Shown piece after piece: positions 22,986-33,573 of a DNA stretch of 64,000 nucleotides (the stretch's first letter is position 1; every line of letters starts with the position of its first letter). This stretch comes from Nothophaeocryptopus gaeumannii (lineage: Eukaryota > Ascomycota > Dothideomycetes > Mycosphaerellales > Mycosphaerellaceae), in the NCBI GenBank assembly GCA_031771865.1, contig JASISA010000026.1, positions 1,488,001 to 1,552,000 of the forward strand, read 5' to 3'. The notes below the pieces were generated by a model. That model saw only the letters and a program-made list of their open reading frames with translations, was not told the DNA's origin and ran no database searches. The position numbers and the translations under genes are program-made.

Positions 22986-24434
22986 TCACCCGACGAAGTC
23001 TCCCCAAGGCCTTGAGCTTGCCTTGACTCCAGATCTACCTCGAATGCCTCTGACAGCGTGCCTTGCCTCTGCGAGTAGCTCTTTCTCATCCATGTACAGT
23101 AATCGCCCATCGCGGACCAACTCTTGTCCGTTGACGACTACCATATCAACATCTCTCCCAGTGCAAGAATGTACAACCGCCGTAACAGGATCAATGCCGC
23201 CGTCCACAAATTGGTCCGCATCCCAAGGCGCCGCAGCAGCACCGATTGTGTTCGGATTTATCACAACAAAATCCGCTTTCTTCCCAGCTTCCAAACTGCC
23301 TATCTCATGTTGCAGTCCCAAAGCCTTCGCCGCTTTGATCGTCGCCATCTCCAATGCAGTCGAAGCCGGAAGCACGCCAGCTTTTTTCTTCGATCCGGAC
23401 TGCAGTAGACATGCGAGGTTCATCTCACGTATCATATCGTAGGTATTTGCACAAGGAGCGCCATCCGTACCGAGAGAGACGTTAATGCCCGTCTCTAGCA
23501 TCTCTGGCACAGCAGCAATCCCCGATCCAAGCTTGCAATTCGACGAGGGATTGTGTGCTACGCTTGTCTGTGTCTCTGCGAGAAGAGACAGGTCCGTTTC
23601 AAGGTGCAGGTTGACCATATGTGCTAGCACAGTCTTCGGGCCCGCTATACCCGTCTTCTTACAAAACTCCATCGGCGAACATCCGTATTGGAAATGGTAA
23701 ATATCCCGATCAGCAGACGCCTCGGCGCAATGCATCGTAATTCCCATCCCGTTCTCCCTCGCTACTTTTGCAGCCTCGGCGTGAAAACTCGATTCACTTC
23801 CCCTAGGCGTCCCCAGCGCCATCCAGACATGCAATCGATCATCGCAGGTGGAGTGGTATTTCTGGTAAGCAGCTAGACAGGTTTCGACACTCATCGCCTC
23901 AACGTCCCTATCCCTCGCATCTCTCATCCCCGTCGCCTCAATACTCTCCTTGGGTTTTACCAACTTGCCCAAACACCCCCTCATCCCACTCTCCCCCAAC
24001 GCTCTGACTACATTCTCGAATCCCGTGGAATGCGTCAACATCGCTTCGAGGAAGGTGGTAGTACCGGATTTCAACATTTCCGCCATGGTTAGCTTCGCAG
24101 CGATATATCCATCTTCTCCTTGGTGCGAAGCTTCGAGAGGCCAGATGGCAGAACAGAGCCATTCGTGAAGATCGAGTTCTTCCGCTAAGCCGCGGAGGAG
24201 GGATTGCGCGAGATGGGCGTGGGTGTTTATGAGGCCGGGGATGATGATTTTGTTTTGGCAGTTGATTTCGAGGGTTCCTGAAGGGGCGAGGATGCCGTTT
24301 GTAGGGCCTATGCAGATTATGCGGTTGCCTGTGATGAGGATGGCGCCGTCGAGGAGGATGTCTCGGGTTTTGTTGACTGTGATGATGGTGGCGTGGGTGT
24401 AGAGACGGCTTTGGGGCTGCTGATTGGGCGTCAT
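22986..24434 (-). CDS. Amidohydrolase, ATZ/TRZ-MTA deaminase type, 482 aa
   Basis: A single exon. It belongs to the metal-dependent amidohydrolase superfamily, in the branch holding methylthioadenosine/adenosylhomocysteine deaminase, 8-oxoguanine deaminase and atrazine hydrolases. The metal ligands are visible: HxH in PGLINTHAHLAQ, His in TMHCAEAS, His in LAHMVNLH and Asp in GTDGAPCAN. SSNCKLGSG and the C-terminal composite beta-sandwich (GSLEAGKKADFVVI) complete the fold. The likely reaction is hydrolytic deamination of an amino-N-heterocycle. I start at ATG 24434 (MTPNQQPQS); the frame is open to 24578 but the extra 48 residues look like leader. It sits between two nucleobase transporters, convergent with one and divergent from the other. 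Confidence 0.85.
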   Translation of the reverse strand: MTPNQQPQSRLYTHATIITVNKTRDILLDGAILITGNRIICIGPTNGILAPSGTLEINCQNKIIIPGLINTHAHLAQSLLRGLAEELDLHEWLCSAIWPLEASHQGEDGYIAAKLTMAEMLKSGTTTFLEAMLTHSTGFENVVRALGESGMRGCLGKLVKPKESIEATGMRDARDRDVEAMSVETCLAAYQKYHSTCDDRLHVWMALGTPRGSESSFHAEAAKVARENGMGITMHCAEASADRDIYHFQYGCSPMEFCKKTGIAGPKTVLAHMVNLHLETDLSLLAETQTSVAHNPSSNCKLGSGIAAVPEMLETGINVSLGTDGAPCANTYDMIREMNLACLLQSGSKKKAGVLPASTALEMATIKAAKALGLQHEIGSLEAGKKADFVVINPNTIGAAAAPWDADQFVDGGIDPVTAVVHSCTGRDVDMVVVNGQELVRDGRLLYMDEKELLAEARHAVRGIRGRSGVKASSRPWGDFVG

Positions 24435-24713
24435 GATGTAGTTTGGAGCTTCATCGGCTGGATGTTGCGAGCATCTTATGCGATGTTCGATCTTTTGGTA
24501 TCGTTGATGTTGATGGAGGGAAGTGAGGTCGGTTGTTGGAGCAGCTGGCCGGTTGTCGGCCTGCTCCGCCCGATCCACAGGTGACTCGGCCGAGCTATCT
24601 TACAGTATGGCATCGATACTCTGATAGGGAGCTTTAGTCCAGAAAATCTATTTGATCGAGGCAATGGCATCCCAAGAGCCAGGCAATGATCGAAATCGTT
24701 GTCACCAAACACA
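24435..24713. promoter_or_regulatory. Bidirectional promoter of amidohydrolase and NAT permease
   Basis: A 279-bp divergent intergenic region. Two HGATAR matches are present: 24595-24600 on the minus strand and 24622-24627 on the plus strand. A palindrome CTCGGCCGAG lies at about 24585-24594 and could be a site for a Zn2Cys6 regulator. I looked for the purine activator pattern TCGG-N6-CCGA and did not find it. Confidence 0.4.
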
Positions 24714-26517
24714 ATGTCGAAGATCGAGCAAGATAGACCAGCAAATCTGGACGAAAAGACGACCGCAACGACACAGTCAACGACCTATTCACCTCCATTC
24801 GACAATCTCGACAATGCCACTCCAGCATGGCCCGAGAGACTTCGTCGCCTCAAGTCCTACCTCACGTCCAAACATGGCTGGCTCGGCGACTACGACTACC
24901 TCTACCTCATTACTCCCAATATCTGGCCCCTAAACCGTCGCTACAAAAACCATTCCCCACCCTTCTACGGCCTCAACGATGAGGTACCCATCTTGCTCAC
25001 GATTCTCCTCGGTCTACAACATGCCCTCTGCATGATCGGCTCCATCGTCTCGCCACCTCTCGCAGTCGCTGGTGTTTTGAATCTGGACACTGCCCTGACG
25101 GAGTACATGGTCTCAGCATCGTTCATCGTGACGGGTATCGCGACGGCGTTCCAAGTGACGAGGGTACATATCGCCAAGACACCATTCTGCATCGGGACAG
25201 GTCTCCTCTCTGTGGTCGGACCAACGTTCGATATCATCGCTATCGTGGTCGCTTACGCTTCTCTTCGCTATGGGAATGGCAGTTGCCCTGTCAGCTCCGA
25301 CGGCACAGAGCAAGCATGCCCAACCGCGTGGGGTGCTGTGCTAGGGAGTATGCTCTGTACGGTTTGGATCCAGATCTTGATGTCCCTGGTCCCACCGAAG
25401 ACGCTGAATCGATTGTTCCCCAAGATGGTCACGGGAAGTCTGTTGTTGATGGTGGGAGTCTACCTCATTGGCAATGGCATGCAGAACTGGGGAGGAAGCT
25501 CAAACTGCAATGGCGGGACAGGGTACTATGAGCTTTGCCCGAGTATTGATGCGCCGAAGCCGTTGCCTTGGTAAGAGTCTTGAAGATTACAGACGAGCGG
25601 GGTGGTGACGCTGACTTCGTTTTAGGGGTGACCCGAAACTTATTGGCCTTGGCTTTTCGGTCTTCATCACCATCATCTTCGTTGAGATCTTCGGCTCACC
25701 CATGATGAGATCTGGTTCTGTCATCATCGGTCTTGCAGTAGGCTGTGCTATCTCCGGTGCCACGGGATACTGGTCTGCTTCTTCGATCAATACAGCGCCG
25801 GCAGTCACCTTTCTCTGGGTACATACGTTCCCTCTTTCCGTGGACGGAGCGCTAATACTACCTCTCATCATCATGTTCGCAGTCGAAGCTGTCAGCTGCA
25901 TGCCCGATATACTCGCCACAGCAGAAATCAGTGGCGTAGATATCGAAGGAACGAAGTTCAGTAGTCGGATTCAAGGCGGAATCTTGTGTGATGGCTTGGG
26001 CAGTTTGTTCTCCGCTCTTGGCACTGGATTGCCCATGGTCTCGCAAGCAGGCAATAACGGCGTCATCGTTCTCACAGGCTGCGCTTCTAGGAGAGCTGGT
26101 TGGTGCGCTTCCGCTATCCTGATCCTGATGGGATCATTCGGGAAATTTGGTGCGGTGTTCGCTTCGATGCCGCCTTCTGTTCTAGGTGGAATGCAAGTGT
26201 TTCTTTACTCAACAATCACGATCGCTGGGCTGAGAGTGCTGGCCTTGATCGAGTGGACAAGACGGAATCGTTTCATTCTTACGGCGTCGCTGGCGATTGG
26301 GTTTGTTGATGTTGTTCAACCGAGCTGGTTTTCGAGGGTGTTGAGCTATGGCGGTACAAACACTCGCCTAGCGGGGTTTGAGCAGGGCATCAATCTGATT
26401 GTGGAGACGCCGTTCATCATTTGCGCTGTCATCGCAGTGTTGCTGAATCTGGTGCTTCCGGAAGAAAGAGTGGCAAGTCCGTCCGGTCTCATTGAGGGCG
26501 TAGCGAAAGCAGACTGA
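24714..26517 (+). CDS. NAT/NCS2-family purine permease (UapA/UapC-like), 582 aa
   Basis: Two exons, 24714-25570 and 25626-26517, joined by a phase-2 intron (GTAAGA/TTTTAG, branch CTGAC). The N-terminus has DYDYLYLITPNIWPL and the conserved FYGLNDEVPILLTILLGLQH; about 14 hydrophobic segments follow. The family signature appears as GNNGVIVLTGCASRRAG. In fungal uric acid/xanthine transporters such as UapA the residue before NxG is normally Gln (Glu or Pro in relatives). Here it is Gly, with Gln two positions earlier. The substrate-binding region MFAVEAVSCMPDILATAEISG is otherwise family-like. It should be a proton-coupled plasma membrane transporter for a purine or related compound, possibly with altered specificity. 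ATG 24714 opens MSKIEQDRP. Confidence 0.9.
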
Positions 26518-26615
26518 GACGTTCGGGAGCAGATCGCAAGTAGCAATAGATGTCTAATCCTGTTCTAGTTCTGTGGGGAGCGCTTCTCAAACATTCCTGC
26601 ATACGTGAGCGATGC

Positions 26616-27887
26616 TCAAGCTACATTACCCTTCCGGAGACATTCATCCACAGCCTCTTTCATGTCAAACTTGAATAGCTCATCGTAGTCGTCGGCCATA
26701 CTTGATTGAGAGGCCTCACTGTTGACCTTCTGTTGCGCTGCTGGCAGACGTCTGATCTCCATTTCCCTCACCAGTCGAATAACAATGTCCACTCTAGACT
26801 GGCGGTATATTTGCCAGCCATGCAGAGCCTTTTGCAACCTCTCGGTGCTCACATCATGTTCGAGGCTGCCGAGTACACCTGCAAACAAGTAAACGTCTTC
26901 GAAGGCCATATTGACTCCCTGCCCCGCGCTAGGTGGGAGAGCATGAGCAGCGTCTCCCAGAATCACCACTCGCTCCTTCGACGACATCCATCGTTCGAGC
27001 AAAGGAACCTGATACGACGGCCAAACGCGCAGCTGCTGGCCATCGATGTCAGAAACAGCGTTTTGCACGATTTCTGGGAACTTCTCGGCGTTCTCTCGGA
27101 ACATCGCTCGAAGGCGGTCCTTGTCCTTGTCGATAGGTCCCCAATGTTCGGGTTCAGGCATTGACCGCAGGACCGTGATCATGCATTCATCGCCGTTGTT
27201 GCTTTGTGGTGCGACCACAAACGACCCGAGGCCTGGCACGACGATACCGCCCGGTAGAGGATGCTTGTTGTTCACATCATTGAGATTCTCCGAATCTTTC
27301 GAGCTGAGGCCAAGCTGAGCGGTTGGCACGGCCGCGACAAGTGATACAATGCCATTGTATGTAGGCTTGGCGCCTGGAGCGACATAGTTGCGCAGAGTAG
27401 AGTGGATACCATCGGCTCCGACAAGGATTGAGGCACTCTCGCTGCTACCATCTGCGAACTTCCAAGTGACCCGTTCATCGGTTTCCTCTAGGATGTGAGA
27501 GAAGCGGCGGTTGACTTGGATCGGGATGCCCTGCTGTCGCACTTTCTCTTGAAGTTGCTCGAGCAGAGTGTAGCGTAGTGCTCGGAGTGCAGGCTTGCCG
27601 TATTTCTCCATGTTGCCCCACTCCACATTCTCGATGATGGCGCCGGTAGAGGCAAGTTGGAGATAAATGTTGTTGAAGGCATATGAATGCTCCAGGAGAG
27701 AGTCGTAGATGCCTAGTGCTTCCAATACCTTCAATCCATTGGCCATAAGCACCAGCCCACCGCGGGTGTCAAGAGGCGCATCGCGGGCTTCGTAGAGAGT
27801 GCAAGGAATGTTTTGCTGGTGCAGAGCAAGTGCTAATGAGAGTCCTGAAAGGCCAGCGCCAATAATGGCTACGTTGAATTGCGACAT
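26616..27887 (-). CDS. FAD-dependent aromatic-ring-hydroxylase-type monooxygenase, 423 aa
   Basis: A single exon. The N-terminal FAD site is AIIGAGLSGLSLALAL. SASILVGADGIHSTLR carries the DG motif of flavin hydroxylases, and VVILGDAAHALPPSAGQG is the second FAD-binding (GD) motif. This is the fold of salicylate and 6-hydroxynicotinate hydroxylases and of bacterial HpxO urate hydroxylase: NAD(P)H-dependent, one oxygen inserted in an aromatic or heteroaromatic ring. No targeting signal is seen. I start at ATG 27887 (MSQFNVAIIG), since the Rossmann strand begins immediately. It is convergent with the NAT permease (98 bp between stops) and closes the five-gene cluster. The substrate is unknown; an oxygenated N-heterocycle is inferred from the neighbours. 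Confidence 0.87.
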   Translation of the reverse strand: MSQFNVAIIGAGLSGLSLALALHQQNIPCTLYEARDAPLDTRGGLVLMANGLKVLEALGIYDSLLEHSYAFNNIYLQLASTGAIIENVEWGNMEKYGKPALRALRYTLLEQLQEKVRQQGIPIQVNRRFSHILEETDERVTWKFADGSSESASILVGADGIHSTLRNYVAPGAKPTYNGIVSLVAAVPTAQLGLSSKDSENLNDVNNKHPLPGGIVVPGLGSFVVAPQSNNGDECMITVLRSMPEPEHWGPIDKDKDRLRAMFRENAEKFPEIVQNAVSDIDGQQLRVWPSYQVPLLERWMSSKERVVILGDAAHALPPSAGQGVNMAFEDVYLFAGVLGSLEHDVSTERLQKALHGWQIYRQSRVDIVIRLVREMEIRRLPAAQQKVNSEASQSSMADDYDELFKFDMKEAVDECLRKGNVA

Positions 27888-28713
27888 GATGTTTGCTCTC
27901 AAAGCTTAGTGGATGACTGAGTGTTCCGGCTGTCGCTCTAGACTGATGAATGTATTGAGGTGTTCGCGACATAGACGTCGGGCATGAACAGAGAGTGGAA
28001 GGATATTTATACAATCGCTGGCTCTTGAGTCATCTCATCAGCTGTGTTCCGTCACTTACCTGTTGTGGTATAGAAGACGTGTTTGACCATGTGGTCTGGT
28101 TATTAGTTGAGACCCGCAGAGGTGATGTTCCTGCAGGATCAAGACCCACGGAAACGCTGAGCGGTGGAGTCATCGTACTCCATCATTATCGTCCTTGGGG
28201 CCTCAGGCGTTCGTCCGAGAACTGAGCCATGCCATCCGCATCGGTGTCCGCAGTCGACCGAGTGTTCACTGACAGAACTGGGATGAAAGTTGTTGGATGT
28301 CGATGTCGATGTTGATAGAGTGACGGCGTGAAGTCGTGTCAGGTTCGTGGCTGATGTCAAGGTTCGTAGGTTCGTATTTTCAGCCTCATCGGCGCTCGGA
28401 ACGAGCCCCAGGCCTTGGCGTGTTGGACGATACGACCCCGTACTTTCAGATGAACAGCTGGAGCGTTCACTTGAAGCTACGGTACCAATACACCGTTACC
28501 ATTGACCACTGCCTGGGAGAGAAGTGTTGGAGATGAGGCAGCACTGTGTGGGAATGACAGTTGGCTGATTGAAGAGCTATGATATATACTACATCGGATC
28601 CACATCACCACCACCACCACCACCGACCTCGACTTCGATTTCTCTTCCCCGTCGAGATCCATACCCCGGCCTAGGACTTCTCATACGGAATTGCGCATAG
28701 CACAGAGACAGCC
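27888..28713. other. Divergent intergenic region of FAD monooxygenase and ARF GEF genes
   Basis: About 825 bp. It contains a short CAC trinucleotide run (about 28600-28622) close to the ARF GEF start and one TGATAG at 28313-28318. Small overlapping frames have no motif. It probably holds both promoters and the ARF GEF 5' leader. Confidence 0.4.
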
Positions 28714-31700
28714 ATGGCCGACGGCTTGGGCAGCAACATCAATGTGGCCATCGATCCAGTGTCACTGATCGTGACAGAATGCATCACTGTCACGTCTGCT
28801 ATGCGAAAGCATGCACGCTGGGCTCATTCTTCCATATCCTCAATTCTGGGCTCAAGCTCAGGCCACAACCGATCGACCTCGAGCGACCTCACTTCCAAGA
28901 GTAATCAGCGTGATCGCGCCAGCAGCCACATCAACCTTCTGGACGACTTCACGCGACGGGACGATGACACGGCCAGCGGAACCTCGCGATGGGGGCTGCG
29001 AGGCAAGAAGGGCCAGAGCATGCAGGACAACCCTCTAATGTCAGCCTTTGCAAAGCTGCGATCAGAGTTGAAGGGAGTCAAGGACATTCAACAATTCGAG
29101 ACACCCGCCTTACTTCAGCCCTTCCTGCAGGTCATAAGGAGCTCCTCCACCACAGCGCCGATCACAAGCCTCGCCTTGATCGCCATCACAAAGATGCTCG
29201 CATACGGTGTCATCAACGGGAAGAGCCCGCGGTTTGCGTATGGAATGCAGTTACTTGCCAGCTCAGTCACGCACTGTAGGTTTGAGGGGGACAACAGTCC
29301 CAGTGATGAGGTGGTATTTCTGCGGATACTGAAGTTGATGGAGGACATGATATGTGGACCTTCAGGAGACGTTCTTGGCGATCAGAGCGTGTGCGAAATG
29401 ATGGAGTGCGCACTCAGCATTTGCTGTCACCTGCGGATGAGCGAGGTTTTGCGGAGAAGTGCCGAGATCAGCATGGTCACCATGTGCCAAACAATCTTCG
29501 GACGGTTAAGGACATTAGAAGCGGAGCACGGAGCGACCGAAATCGGTGACATGGATGGCCAGGTCAAGCAGGAGGATATGGATGCCGCCCAAATCAATTC
29601 GAATGGAGACCTTGGGCCAGAGAGCATGAGACAGACGCGCACTTCAAGCCTAGACGTGCCCAGCAATACCAACGGCAGCGACACTACACGACCGAGTAGC
29701 GAAATGAACGCGAGTCAGGTCGACTTATCCAAGCCTGAGGAGGAAGAAGTCACTGAGGTCAAGGCATACGGCCTGCCATCAATCAGAGAGCTCTTCCGAG
29801 TATTGGCCGATCTCTTGGACCCTCACGACCGTCAGCGAACCGACACACTGCGGGTGATGGCGCTCAGAATTGTCAACGTTGCACTCGAGGTTGCAGGGCC
29901 TAGTATCGCGAATCATCCGAGCTTGGCCAGCCTGGCAAAAGATACTCTATGCCGGAATTTGTTCCAGCTTGTCCGATCCGAGAACATCGCCATTCTTCAC
30001 GAATCATTACGCGTAGCAGGCACATTACTTGCGACGTGTCGAAGCGTGCTGAGGCTGCAGCAGGAATTATTCTTGAGCTACGTGGTCGCTTGCTTGCATC
30101 CTCGCGTGCCAATTCCAGACGAACCGAACATCGACACGGCGCTGTATCAAGGAGTGCCACAGGCGCCGACCCTTGCGAGGCCACAGCAACAACAACTGGG
30201 CCCACCGAACTCAACTCCGCAAAGCGGGAGGTCCACACCAGTGCCTGTTCGCGATCGGCAAAGACTGGGGATGGAGGGTGGTTCGCGGAAGCCTGATGCG
30301 CGAGAAGCAATGGTCGAGAGCGTTGGCGGACTCGTGCGAATACCGAGCTTCATGGTGGAGCTCTTCGTCAATTACGATTGCGAGGTCGATCGAAGCGACT
30401 TGTGTGCAGATATGGTAGGCTTGCTTTCGCGCAATGCATTCCCAGACTCTGCGACCTGGAGTACGACAAATGTACCCCCGCTTTGCCTGGACTCATTGCT
30501 CGGGTTCGTGCAATTCATAGCAGAGCGGCTGGATGATGAGGCCAAATCGAATGGACTGCCAAAAGTCACTGACTTACAGGAACAACGGCGGCGCAAGAAG
30601 GTCATAATTCGGGGCGCGAGCAAGTTCAATGAAAGCCCGAAAGGCGGGATTGCATTCTTAGCTGCACAAGGCATCATTCAAGACCCAAACGACCCACACT
30701 CAGTCACGAGCTTCCTGAAAGGCACCACACGGATCGATAAGAAGGTGCTGGGCGAATTCATCTCCAAAAAGAACAACGAGGCCATTTTGGACGCTTTTAT
30801 GGACCAGTTCGACTTCACCAAGCAACGCGTTGACGAAGCTTTGCGACAGCTTCTTAACAGCTTCAGACTGCCAGGCGAGTCGGCATTGATCGAGCGGATT
30901 GTGACCGTGTTTAGTGACAAATACTTTGAAGCTGCCCGGCCGAACGAAATTGTGAATCAGGACGCCGTGTTTGTGCTAACGTACGCGGTCATTATGCTCA
31001 ACACCGACCAGTATAATCCAAATGTTAAGGCGCAGAATCGCATGAAGTTCGAAGACTTTGCGAAAAACTTACGAGGCGTGAACAACGGAAAGGACTTTGA
31101 CCAGGACTACCTCCAGCAAATCTACGACGCAATCAAGGCTAGCGAGATCGTGCTACCTGAGGAGCATGATAACAAGCATGCGTTCGAGCACGCCTGGAAA
31201 GAGCTGCTTGTAAAAGCCCAGACGGCTGAGAATCTTGTCATCTGTGACACAAATATTTACGATGCGGATATGTTCGCGGCAACGTGGAGACCAATCGTCG
31301 CGACTTTGAATTATGTCTTCGTTTCTGCCACCGAGGATGCCGTCTTCCAACGGGTGATTGCGGGCTACTCACAGTGTGCTCAGATTGCGGCGAAGCATGG
31401 GATTAGCGAATGCCTTGATCATATCATTTGGAGTCTTGCGAGAATGTCCACGCTTGCCACTGAAGCACCACCGAGCACGAGTCTCAATACTGAAGTACAA
31501 GCCAGCGGGAAGAGCATCATGGTCAGCAAATTCGCAGTTGACTTCGGCAGAGACAACAAAGCAGAGCTGGCGACTCTCATCCTGTTCAGAATCATCAATG
31601 GGCATGAGAATGCGATTCGGGATGGTTGGATTCAGGTAGGCTGTTCCAGAGCCATACTCGTGTTTGCAGCGCACTAATGTTTGACGCAGATCGTCCGCAT

Positions 31701-33573
31701 CATTGTCAACCTGTTTGTCAACTCACTGGTGCCGACATCATTCACATCTATATCGCGAGACCTTGATCTGCCACCGATACCACTGCAGTCGCCCGCGCAG
31801 GTCATCGAGCGAAATGACAAGTCTAGCGATGTTGGACTTTTCAGCGCATTCACGAGCTACGTCAGCAGCGTGATGAACGACGAGCCACCCGAGCCGAACG
31901 ACCAAGAAATCGAAGCGACGCTCACCACAGTCGACTGCATAAACGCCTGCCGTTTTGAAGAGATCCTGGGCAATGTCAGTGAACTGCCAGTCGCCTCTTT
32001 GAAGTCATTGACGATGTCTCTTCTTTCGCATCTACCGGAGTCTGATTCACCGCGAGTCATTGCCGTAAAGCCGGAGCTGCCCGCTCCCACACCAGTGCGC
32101 GCGAATGGCAGAAAACCAGTCGAAGAAGGACCGATCTATAGCCCAGCCGTTGTCTACGTTCTGGAGCTTTGCACAATACTGGCTTTGCGGGATGAAGAAA
32201 CAATCACCGCCCTCGGACCGGACGTTGCACAGGCTCTGCAAACTGTCACTAGAGATGCAGAACGACTGCACCCTGTCGCACTCAGCAGAACGGTCTTCTA
32301 TCTGCTGAGCCTCTTGCGCGCAAGCAACGACCATGGTTACATTCGAGCGCCTGTCGTACTCCATGCCATCTCCAGTTTCCGCGAGGAGCTGCTTAAGGAG
32401 TGTGCTCTGCCTATCTTGAAAGGCATCCATGGATGCATGAGCGGGCCGCAGATGGAATTGAAGAACGAGATGGCAGCTAGCCCAGACTTCTGGAACGTCT
32501 TGCACCGGCTACAGCAGACACCCGACGCTGCTCACCTGGTGTTTCAGATCTGCGAGTCAGTCGCAGAGGGACCTCATCCCGCCATCACGCCAGATAATTA
32601 CGAAGCCTGTGTCGCCTTATTGAACGCCTTCGCAACAAGCGGCAGCGTGGGCGCCAGGGTCGAGCAGCACGCCTACAGAGAGCAAGCGCAACAGCAGAGC
32701 GCTCGGAGGCAAAAGAGCCAGAAGAGCAAAGACGAAGACAGCACGCCCGAGAAGCCGAAGCCAAAGAAACCTGAGGCAGTCATTCGCGGGACGAAGGCCA
32801 TCGCTCTCGTCTCTCAGCTTGCGTCGCGTGTACCAACGCTCATCGAACAGTCACAGCTGGAGACGAATGAGGCATGGAAGGCCTACTGGAGTCCGGTGTT
32901 CCGATGTCTGGCGACACAATGCGTCAACCCTTGCCGCGAGATTCGGCACCAGGCGTTCGCTTCTCTACAGCGATGTCTTCTCAGCCCACAACTCGCAAGC
33001 CAGGACCATACCGAATGGACAAACATCTTTGGCGAAGTCCTCTTCCCCCTCATCCAGCAACTCCTCAAACCCGAAGTCTATCAGACCGATCCCGTGGGCA
33101 TGAGCGACACCCGCGTTCAAGCAGCCCAACTTCTATGCAAGATCTTCCTCTCTTATCTGGTGTTACTGAGTGAGTGGGACGGGATTCTGGATCTTTGGAC
33201 CCGGATATTGAGCATCATGGACCGCCTCATGAACTCTGGTCAAAGCGACATTTTGACAGAGGCCGTCCCTGAGAGTCTGAAGAACATCCTCCTCGTTATG
33301 AGCAATGGAGGATATATGGTTCCGCCTCCAGATGATGAGAAAGATACCCGTACCGAGCTGCAGCAGAAACTCTGGACAGAGACCTACGAGAGACTCGAAA
33401 GATTCCTGCCTGATTTGATGAAAGAGGTGTTCCCGGATGCGTTTCAACGGCCGGTGAAGAAGGCGCCGATAGTCGTGCCGACTAGTGAGGAGAAGGCTGA
33501 GGCACCTGATGAAGAGGAGAAAGAGGCTGTGGAGAACGGCGATGAAGAGAGGGACGAGAAAGACGCAGCATAG
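28714..33573 (+). CDS. Sec7-domain ARF guanine nucleotide exchange factor (GEA1/GEA2, GBF1 family), 1601 aa
   Basis: Two exons, 28714-31635 and 31690-33573, joined in phase 0 (GTAGGC/CGCAG) to read GWIQ-IVRIIVNLF. This large peripheral Golgi protein activates ARF for COPI coat recruitment. The N-terminal DCB/HUS region includes SFMVELFVNYDCEVDRSDLC. The Sec7 domain spans about residues 635-810, with LNSFRLPGESALIERI (the glutamic finger is Glu722) and VLTYAVIMLNTDQYNPNV. HDS helical repeats follow (AEFGR-like segment VSKFAVDFGRDNKAEL, then TRVQAAQLLCKIFL). A Lys/Gln-rich linker lies near 32690-32770 and an acidic Glu/Lys tail ends the protein. Length and order match the GEA group rather than SEC7/BIG. 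The gene is intact and essential in yeast as a pair. Confidence 0.93.

Noticed and set aside
19761..27887. Classical secondary-metabolite cluster
   Set aside because: There is no polyketide synthase, NRPS, terpene synthase, P450 or cluster regulator. The two nucleobase permeases fit catabolism better.
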